Below are positions 58,220 through 64,000 of a stretch of 64,000 bases of DNA, in pieces; within the stretch, counting starts at the first letter, position 1, and every line of letters starts with the position of its first letter. The stretch spans positions 62,001 to 126,000 of the forward strand of contig CADCHE010000005.1 of the NCBI GenBank assembly GCA_902801205.1, read 5' to 3'. The notes beneath the pieces were generated by a model. It saw nothing but the letters and a program-made list of their open reading frames with translations, made no database searches and was not told the DNA's origin. Position numbers and translations under genes: made by a program. The DNA is from an uncultured Bacteroidia bacterium (lineage in GTDB: Bacteria; Bacteroidota; Bacteroidia; Bacteroidales; UBA932).

Positions 58220-60904
58220 ATGAAAAGGCTCACTTTCCTATCCTGCCTGTTGCTGACGCTGGTGCTTCCGGTCCGGCTGGGCGCCTTCGAAATTGAATGG
58301 AAAGCCCTGGGCGGCGAGGTCGGCATCCAGGCCGAAAACGGCTCGGTGTCGGGCGTAACCGTCCTCAAGGGCAAAGGCCGCGTCAAGGGTGGTACCGTCA
58401 AGACCGGAAAGCCGGCCTGCGTACGGATCCGCTGCGATGTCCGGGATGCCGTCACATCCCCGGGACCGGACGCCACCGTCGTCTCGGTCCTCCATGGGCC
58501 GGAATCTTTCTCCTTCTTCCTGCGCGACGTCAACGCGACATCCCCGATCTGGATCCCCGAATTCCAGGTCGTGGTGCTGCCGGACGGCGTTTCCCTGTCT
58601 TATGACGAGGCGGTGGCACTCATCCGGTCCCGCCATCTCGTTTCCAAGATGGACCGGATCGAGCAGGCGGAGGAGGCTTCGTTCGAAGCGGCGGAACAGG
58701 TCACCCGGAAGATGAGCGCTCCGATCTGGCTGGGCATCAGCCGGGACATCCGCCGGTTCGAAATCAGCGAGGAACTTCCGGACGCGCTGTCCACCTACCA
58801 GACCGACAAGCGGATCGTGCCGACGATGGCCTGCACTGCGCTCATCGAATCGGACCTCTCCCCCCATGCGCTCAGTTACAACTACAGTTTCAGCCGCGGG
58901 GTGGGGGCATACGACAACATCACCCGGGGTCTGGAGGACGGTGTCCTCCCCATCTATCTGTCTGAAATGACGGACGATGACGTCGTCTACCGGTCGAAGA
59001 GTTTCGTGACGCTGGAAAAATCCGTCCTCGCCGAGGAGAATGTCAAGGGTACGCATTTCATGATTTCGGACAGCTATTCCGGCGGACGCATCTGGACGGA
59101 AACACAGCGGAAACAATTGGAAGAAGTCCTTGCGGCGACGCCCCCGGCGGAGGAAGAGACCGTCCTGGTCATCCATACGGCCATCACCAATACGGGAGCC
59201 GTCCCGCGCTACGCCTGGATGAAGATTCCTTATGCCTCCTTCCCCGGCGGCACGTACACCTACGACCCCGCCACCGGCTTCTCCTCGTTCAAGGACGGCC
59301 GGGTTTTCTGCGTCAGCCGCATCGGCGGACAGCCCGTGCCGAACGAAGAGACGGCGGTGCTCCTCCAGCCCGGCGAGACCCTGGACGTGGATTACCTCCT
59401 TCCCCACCGGCCCATCGCCGCCGACCGGGCCAAGGTGCTGGCGGAAAGGCCTTACGAGGCCTTGCACGAGCAGTGCAAAGCCTTCTGGCAGAAGAAGTTG
59501 CAAGCGGCTGCGAAAATCCATGTCCCCGAAGGGAGGATCGACAACATGCTTCAAGCCGGCCTCCTGCACCTGGACCTGATCACCTTCGGTGACCGCGACC
59601 AGGGAACGCTGGCCCCCAACGTCGGCGTCTATTCCCCGATCGGGACGGAAAGCGCCCCCATCATCCAGTTCTACGCATCCATGGGCTTGACGGACCAGGC
59701 CCGCCGCTGCCTGCAGTATTTCCTCGACACGCAGCAGGAAGACGGGCGGATCGTCAACTACTTCGGTTATACGATCGAGACCGGCGCCGTCCTCTGGTCC
59801 ATCGGGGAATACTACCGCTACACGCGGGACCGGCAGTGGATCGGGCAGGCGAAACCGCAGGTCCTGAAGGCATGCGCCTACCTGCTGGAATGGCGCAGGC
59901 AGAACCTCCGGGAGGAACTCCGTGGGCGCGGTTACGGGATGATCGACGGCAAGGTCGCCGACCCCGAGGACTCGTTCCACCAGTTCATGCTGAACGGCTA
60001 TTCCTACCTGGGCCTGAAGCGGATCTGCGAGGTGCTGGAAGACATCGGCGCCGCGGAGGCGGCTTCCCTCACGGCGGAGGCGAATGCCTGGCGGCAGGAC
60101 ATCCTGGATTCGTTCCACGCGTGCCTGGCATCGTCGCCGGTCGTCCCCATTTCGGACGGATCCTGGTGCCCGACGTGCTCGCCGTGGGCCGAATCCAAGA
60201 CGGCGCGTTTCCTGCTCCAGACAGCGGAGAACTACCGTTCCCACGGGACGGTCATGACGGCGGACGGGCTGCTCGGTCCGATCCACCTCCTTTTCACGGA
60301 GGTCATCGATCCAGAGAGCAGGGAAGGCGCGTTCATCCTGAAGTACTACCGCGATGTCATCTGCCAGGGGAACACGCTCTTCAGCCAGCCGTATTATGGC
60401 AAGCACAACATCATCCAGGCCCGGCTCGGCCAGGTCAAACCCTTCCTGAACACGTACTACTACACGGTCGCGCCCCACTTCGACCATGAGACCGGCACGT
60501 TCTGGGAGCATTATTTCAAAGTCAGCGCCCATAAGACGCACGAGGAGGGCAACTTCCTGATGGAGACACGGCAGATGCTGTACCTGGAGGCGGGCGACAC
60601 GCTCAGGCTGCTCAGCGTGATTCCGCGCCGGTGGATGGAGGACGGCAAGCAGATCGTCCTGGATTCCGTGCGCAGCTATTTCGGGCGCGTCGACCTGGAG
60701 GTAACGTCCCATGTCGCCGAGGGTGAAATCCGTGCACATGTCTCCTGCCCCGATGCCAGGAGGCCTTCGACTGTGACGGTGCGCCTGCCGCATCCGGACG
60801 GACGGAAGGCCGTGAAGGTCAGCGGCGGGTCGTATGATCCCGCCTCGGAGACGGTGACCGTCTCGGACTTCTCCGGCTTGGCCGATATCGTGCTGACGTT
60901 CTGA
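58220..60904 (+). CDS. Secreted six-hairpin glycosidase candidate
   Basis: This 894-residue protein has a signal peptide (residues 1-22, MKRLTFLSCLLLTLVLPVRL). The N-terminal half is beta-rich (VVVLPDGVSLSYDEAV ...). From about residue 400 it is an alpha/alpha barrel: NMLQAGLLHLDLITFGDRDQ, VGVYSPIGTESAPIIQFYASMG, GRIVNYFGYTIETGAVLWSIGEYYRYT, EDSFHQFMLNGYSYLGLK. A short beta domain ends the protein. The layout is that of six-hairpin glycosidases (GH63/GH78/GH95-type folds), but I cannot name a family. It follows rnr after ten bases. The general plan is similar to the 750-residue protein at 52625. Confidence 0.72.
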   Translation: MKRLTFLSCLLLTLVLPVRLGAFEIEWKALGGEVGIQAENGSVSGVTVLKGKGRVKGGTVKTGKPACVRIRCDVRDAVTSPGPDATVVSVLHGPESFSFFLRDVNATSPIWIPEFQVVVLPDGVSLSYDEAVALIRSRHLVSKMDRIEQAEEASFEAAEQVTRKMSAPIWLGISRDIRRFEISEELPDALSTYQTDKRIVPTMACTALIESDLSPHALSYNYSFSRGVGAYDNITRGLEDGVLPIYLSEMTDDDVVYRSKSFVTLEKSVLAEENVKGTHFMISDSYSGGRIWTETQRKQLEEVLAATPPAEEETVLVIHTAITNTGAVPRYAWMKIPYASFPGGTYTYDPATGFSSFKDGRVFCVSRIGGQPVPNEETAVLLQPGETLDVDYLLPHRPIAADRAKVLAERPYEALHEQCKAFWQKKLQAAAKIHVPEGRIDNMLQAGLLHLDLITFGDRDQGTLAPNVGVYSPIGTESAPIIQFYASMGLTDQARRCLQYFLDTQQEDGRIVNYFGYTIETGAVLWSIGEYYRYTRDRQWIGQAKPQVLKACAYLLEWRRQNLREELRGRGYGMIDGKVADPEDSFHQFMLNGYSYLGLKRICEVLEDIGAAEAASLTAEANAWRQDILDSFHACLASSPVVPISDGSWCPTCSPWAESKTARFLLQTAENYRSHGTVMTADGLLGPIHLLFTEVIDPESREGAFILKYYRDVICQGNTLFSQPYYGKHNIIQARLGQVKPFLNTYYYTVAPHFDHETGTFWEHYFKVSAHKTHEEGNFLMETRQMLYLEAGDTLRLLSVIPRRWMEDGKQIVLDSVRSYFGRVDLEVTSHVAEGEIRAHVSCPDARRPSTVTVRLPHPDGRKAVKVSGGSYDPASETVTVSDFSGLADIVLTF

Positions 60905-60907
60905 CCG

Positions 60908-61384
60908 TCACTCCTGCGTCCAGGAAGAGAAGGGGTGGACGACGAGCCGGGCGTTGTAATAACGGCGGTCACCGGTGACTTCCTCGCCCAGCCAGGCGGG
61001 TTTTTCGAACGGCTCGTCCGGGGCAGAGAGCTCCACCTCCGCCACGACCAGGCCCTCGTTCGCCCCGTGGAATGCATCCACTTCGAAGACATGGCCTCCG
61101 AAAGGCACCAGATGGCGCGTCTTGTCGATATAGCCGTCCTCACAAAGCGGCAGCAGGGCGCGGGCGTCCTCCACGGAAATCTCCTTTTCCCACTCGAAGC
61201 GGCTCAGCCCGCCGTCGGCCGAAGGGCCCTTGATCGTCAGGTAAGCCTTTTCGTCGCGGATGCGCACACGGACGGTGCGGCCGCTGCCGCGGGCGATGTA
61301 TCCCTGCACGATGTGCGAACGGTCGGAGACAAAGGGCATGAAGTCGCCCCGGACCAGGAATTTTCTTTCGATTTCAAATGCCAT
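60908..61384 (-). CDS. CYTH-domain triphosphatase-like protein
   Basis: A 158-residue single-domain protein with the N-terminal ExExK signature (FEIERKFLV). Alternating charged beta-strand residues of the CYTH tunnel follow: RTVRVRIRDEKAYLTIKG, FEWEKEIS, IDKTRHLV, VFEVDAFHG, VVAEVELS. Small bacterial CYTH proteins hydrolyse inorganic triphosphate or nucleoside triphosphates; a few are adenylate cyclases. It lies four bases after the MBOAT gene on the same strand. Confidence 0.92.
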   Translation of the reverse strand: MAFEIERKFLVRGDFMPFVSDRSHIVQGYIARGSGRTVRVRIRDEKAYLTIKGPSADGGLSRFEWEKEISVEDARALLPLCEDGYIDKTRHLVPFGGHVFEVDAFHGANEGLVVAEVELSAPDEPFEKPAWLGEEVTGDRRYYNARLVVHPFSSWTQE

Positions 61385-61388
61385 ACGG

Positions 61389-63257
61389 TCAGAATTGGAA
61401 ATAGATGAAACTTTGCAGGTCGGCCGTCACGAACTGGTAGATGATGAAGACGGCGAGCAGGCACAGGAGCAGCATCACCGGAACGGGCAGCGATGCGAAG
61501 ACGATGCGGTACCGGCGCTTGAAGCGGTCCGGCAGCCAGTGGATGAGCAATCCGGCGAGGATAAGCAGGAGGATGGCAGCGTGCTGGCGGACCATCGCAG
61601 GCAAGAGCGACAGGTCCCAGGCGCCGCCGATCTGGCCGACCATGTTGCGCGCTGTCTCCCAGGCCACCTCGTTGGCCTCCGCCGGATCGAGGTTGGAGCC
61701 GCTCCGGAAGAAGAGCCGGGTGAACGTGATGAAAATGAAGGTCATCAGCACCGCCCAACCGGTCTCCAGCCACTTGAATTCCCCTTTCAGGCGCGTCAGG
61801 TGATAGAGCATCCGCACCACGGCGCCGAAAGTGATGATGGCCGTCCACACGAAGAACAGGTTCCACACCGGCGCCGGGGCATAGGTCTTCAGGACCCAGC
61901 AGGCGAGGCAGGCCGCCCCGGAGACAACGACCCGGTAATAGACGTTCGTCGCATGCCAGAAGCGGTAGATGAGGATTCCCAGGCCGTTGAGCCCGCCCCA
62001 GATCATGAAATTCCAGCTGGCGCCGTGCCACAGGCCGCCCAGGAGCATCGTGTCCATCCGGTTGATGTCGGAAACCAGTTCGCGGCGCTGCTTCTTCCAG
62101 AAGAGGATGAGCAGGCCGAGCACCAGGGTGAGGCCGCCCGTGACCGCCAGGACGATGTAGTTCCTGGCCAGGGCGGACGCCAGGAAAGCGATGCCCAGCA
62201 GAATGGCGTACGAAGCGAAGGTGCCGTTCCGGTTGCCGCCGAGCGGGATGTAGAGATAGTCCTGCAGCCACTTGGACAAGGAGATGTGCCAGCGCTTCCA
62301 GAATTCCGCGGCATTGCGCGCCTTGTACGGAGCGTTGAAGTTCTTGGGCAGGTAGAAGCCCATCAGCATCGCCACGCCGATGGCGATGTCTGTATAGCCG
62401 GAGAAGTCGGCATAGACCTGCAGGGAATAGCCGAACAGGGCCGTCAGGTTCTCGAAGCCCGTGTACAGGAGCGGGTTCGCGAACACCCGGTCACAGAAGT
62501 TGACGGCCAGGTAGTCGCTCAGGATCAGTTTCTTGGCCAGGCCGTTCAAGATCCAGAACACGGCGATGCCGAACTGGCGGCGGCCCAGGAAGAAGGGCTT
62601 GTGCAGCTGCGGGATGAACTCGCTGGCACGCACGATCGGGCCCGCGACCAACTGGGGGAAGAAACTCAGGTAGAAGCCGAAATCCAGGAAGTTCCGCACC
62701 GGCGCGATCCGCCCGCGGTAGATGTCGACCACGTAGCTGACCGCCTGGAAGATGAAGAACGAGATGCCCACCGGCAGGAAGATCGCATCCACGCTGAACG
62801 CTTGCGTGCCCGCGATGGCATTGCCGGCCTCTGCGACCCAGTCATGAACGGCAAAGGACGTCCCCAGCAGGTTGTTCACCACGTCGGTGATGAAGTAGGC
62901 GTACTTGTAATAGCACAGCAGCGAAAGGTCCACCACCACGCTCAGTACCAGCAGGAGACGGCGTATCCACGTCTGCTTTCGCCCATGCAGGCAGAAGCCC
63001 GTGAAGTAATTGAATGCGATCACGAAGACGAGCAGCATCAAGAAGAGACCGCTGGTCTTGTAATAGAAGAACAGGCTGGCGAGGAACAGGAAGGCATTGC
63101 GCAGCAGGATCCGGTCGCGCAGCAGGCACAGGAAGGCGAGCACGATGGCCAGGAACGCCCAGAAATAGAACTGGGTGAACAACAGCGGATGCGCCTGGTC
63201 GAAAGCGAACAGGTTGCCCAGGAAATCCTTTGCCACTGCCATCAGTCCATCCATCAC
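61389..63257 (-). CDS. MBOAT-family membrane O-acyltransferase (AlgI-like)
   Basis: This 622-residue polytopic protein with about a dozen hydrophobic segments carries the MBOAT hallmarks: FPQLVAGPIVRASEFIPQ, GYTDIAIGVAMLMGF, FWKRWHISLSKWLQDYLYIPLGGNR, and catalytic His411 in LLGGLWHGASWNF. AlgI-type proteins move acyl groups across the inner membrane for O-acetylation of alginate, peptidoglycan or other exported polymers. The next gene upstream encodes an SGNH hydrolase-fold protein whose stop overlaps this start by four bases, the usual partner for the final transfer. Confidence 0.93.
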   Translation of the reverse strand: MMDGLMAVAKDFLGNLFAFDQAHPLLFTQFYFWAFLAIVLAFLCLLRDRILLRNAFLFLASLFFYYKTSGLFLMLLVFVIAFNYFTGFCLHGRKQTWIRRLLLVLSVVVDLSLLCYYKYAYFITDVVNNLLGTSFAVHDWVAEAGNAIAGTQAFSVDAIFLPVGISFFIFQAVSYVVDIYRGRIAPVRNFLDFGFYLSFFPQLVAGPIVRASEFIPQLHKPFFLGRRQFGIAVFWILNGLAKKLILSDYLAVNFCDRVFANPLLYTGFENLTALFGYSLQVYADFSGYTDIAIGVAMLMGFYLPKNFNAPYKARNAAEFWKRWHISLSKWLQDYLYIPLGGNRNGTFASYAILLGIAFLASALARNYIVLAVTGGLTLVLGLLILFWKKQRRELVSDINRMDTMLLGGLWHGASWNFMIWGGLNGLGILIYRFWHATNVYYRVVVSGAACLACWVLKTYAPAPVWNLFFVWTAIITFGAVVRMLYHLTRLKGEFKWLETGWAVLMTFIFITFTRLFFRSGSNLDPAEANEVAWETARNMVGQIGGAWDLSLLPAMVRQHAAILLLILAGLLIHWLPDRFKRRYRIVFASLPVPVMLLLCLLAVFIIYQFVTADLQSFIYFQF

Positions 63258-64000
63258 CGATCCGATTTCAAATGTTCCACATACAAGTCCGTCAACGCGT
63301 TGAAGAGCAGGTCGCCCAACAGTTCATATCCTGCGTCCGTAAAATGGACCTTGTCTTTCTTGGCCAGCCCTGCAGCCTCCCACTGTTTCATCGATCCGGC
63401 ACCGCCCATGATGTCGAACAAGTCCCAGACCCCGGCGCCGGGTTCCTTCCCGAGCGAAAGGAAGGCCTGCTCGGCTTTCTCGCCGTTGGGATTGACGCTG
63501 TACCCCCTCCGGCGGACATAACGGAAAGTATCGTTGTTCGAAACGAAGAGGAAGGCGCAGTCCGGACACGCCGAGCGCACCCGTGCAAGCAAGGCCTTGT
63601 AGCGGGCCGTAAACTCTTCGGCACTGAAGGAGGCAGGCACGGCGTCGTTGACTCCGATCGCGAAGATCACCAGGTCCGGCGCCACGGCCGCAAGGTCCCT
63701 CTCCAAGTCCGCGCATTTCGCATAGGAAGCGAGGGATGCGCCGTTGACCCCGATGCCCGTGACGGAGATGCCCGGAAAAGGATTGTCGAGGAGGACGCCG
63801 GTAAGGGTCCACTCTCCCCGTCCGCGGCGGGCGATCCGCACCGAATCGCAGAGCGCGGGCAGACGGAAATCCCAGCCGCTCCCGTCCGCCGCGAGGCTGC
63901 CTTCCAGGGAATCTCCCGGATGCAACACGACGACCGGCTGCACATCGCCCTGCACGGCACCCAGTACACGGATGCGGTCGAAGCGGAACGTCGGGTCGCC
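63254..64000 (-). CDS. SGNH/GDSL-type hydrolase or acetyltransferase, C-terminal part
   Basis: The frame is open from the right edge, so the N-terminus is missing and about 248 residues are seen. A short beta-rich lead (VVVLHPGDSLEGSL) is followed by SGNH blocks: GIGVNGASLASYAK, VIFAIGVNDAVPASFS (GxND), and the Asp-His pair in KKDKVHFTDAGYELLGD. The nucleophilic Ser block (GDS-type) is not evident in the visible part and may lie beyond the edge. Paired with the MBOAT gene by an ATGA overlap, it probably transfers or removes acetyl groups on an exported glycan. A GTG at 63955 is not the real start because coding continues upstream. Confidence 0.85.
   Translation of the reverse strand, partial: GDPTFRFDRIRVLGAVQGDVQPVVVLHPGDSLEGSLAADGSGWDFRLPALCDSVRIARRGRGEWTLTGVLLDNPFPGISVTGIGVNGASLASYAKCADLERDLAAVAPDLVIFAIGVNDAVPASFSAEEFTARYKALLARVRSACPDCAFLFVSNNDTFRYVRRRGYSVNPNGEKAEQAFLSLGKEPGAGVWDLFDIMGGAGSMKQWEAAGLAKKDKVHFTDAGYELLGDLLFNALTDLYVEHLKSDR

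Noticed and set aside
55936-58533. An 865-codon minus-strand frame opposite rnr
   Set aside because: No family similarity; rnr on the plus strand is complete with all catalytic motifs.
58238-60793. An 851-codon minus-strand frame opposite the six-hairpin protein
   Set aside because: Composition typical of a mirror frame; the plus-strand protein has a signal peptide and coherent domain layout.

Overview
The window looks like chromosomal DNA from a GC-rich member of the Bacteroidales (phylum Bacteroidota). The evidence is a set of lineage-typical genes: a DUF4270 lipoprotein behind a stand-alone glycogen-synthase N-lobe, ftsX-DUF3098-uppP, a DUF4294 protein, a Metallophos_N/C-type phosphoesterase and an aspartate-type MurA. 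The -7 elements also match TAnnTTTG, the signal of Bacteroidota promoters, and start codons generally lack Shine-Dalgarno sequences. Nothing suggests a plasmid or prophage. I saw no transposase, CRISPR array, rRNA or tRNA.

Layout. 1-672: the 5' end of a lipoprotein gene, a structured repeat element (copy A) and a terminator. 673-3942: a LacI-type regulator behind a membrane pyrophosphatase. 4033-14588: one long leftward ribosomal operon in the order rplP-rpmC-rpsQ-rplN-rplX-rplE-rpsN-rpsH-rplF-rplR-rpsE-rpmD-rplO-secY-map-infA-rpmJ-rpsM-rpsK-rpsD-rpoA-rplQ. It starts abruptly at rplP from its own promoter, so the usual upstream half (rpsJ to rpsC) is not here. 14890-21117: envelope genes (DUF4294, LpxH-like hydrolase, uppP, DUF3098, ftsX), the glycogen-synthase N-lobe, DUF4270 and acpP. 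21290-31435: glycan-degrading enzymes (GH78, a GH99-like protein, GH2) around pnuC and murA-murB. 31502-38757: metY, an exonuclease/endonuclease/phosphatase-fold lipoprotein, an M24 aminopeptidase, two paralogous lipoproteins, miaA and purE. 38787-46963: gdhA, a FlK-like thioesterase, structured repeat copy B, an M16 peptidase lipoprotein, smpB, a GH29 fucosidase, and metK behind a SAM-II-type riboswitch. 47104-64000: a phosphoesterase, a second EEP hydrolase, an M3 peptidase, a beta-barrel protein, two large six-hairpin-type glycosidase candidates, manA, rnr, a CYTH protein and an MBOAT/SGNH O-acetylation pair cut by the right edge.

Most genes are housekeeping: translation, lipid A and peptidoglycan precursors, methionine/SAM, ammonia assimilation, NAD precursor uptake. 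They are interleaved with secreted glycosidases and lipoproteins, as expected of a carbohydrate-degrading host-associated or anaerobic Bacteroidales. No SusC/SusD pair is present, so the glycosidases do not form a classical polysaccharide-utilisation locus here.

The observations most worth following up are: (i) a family of roughly 115-150-base multi-hairpin elements seen twice (429-579 and 40617-40764), with conserved junction bases and compensating stem changes; (ii) a compact SAM-II-like riboswitch abutting the metK start codon without a Shine-Dalgarno sequence; and (iii) the break of the S10 ribosomal operon exactly before rplP.
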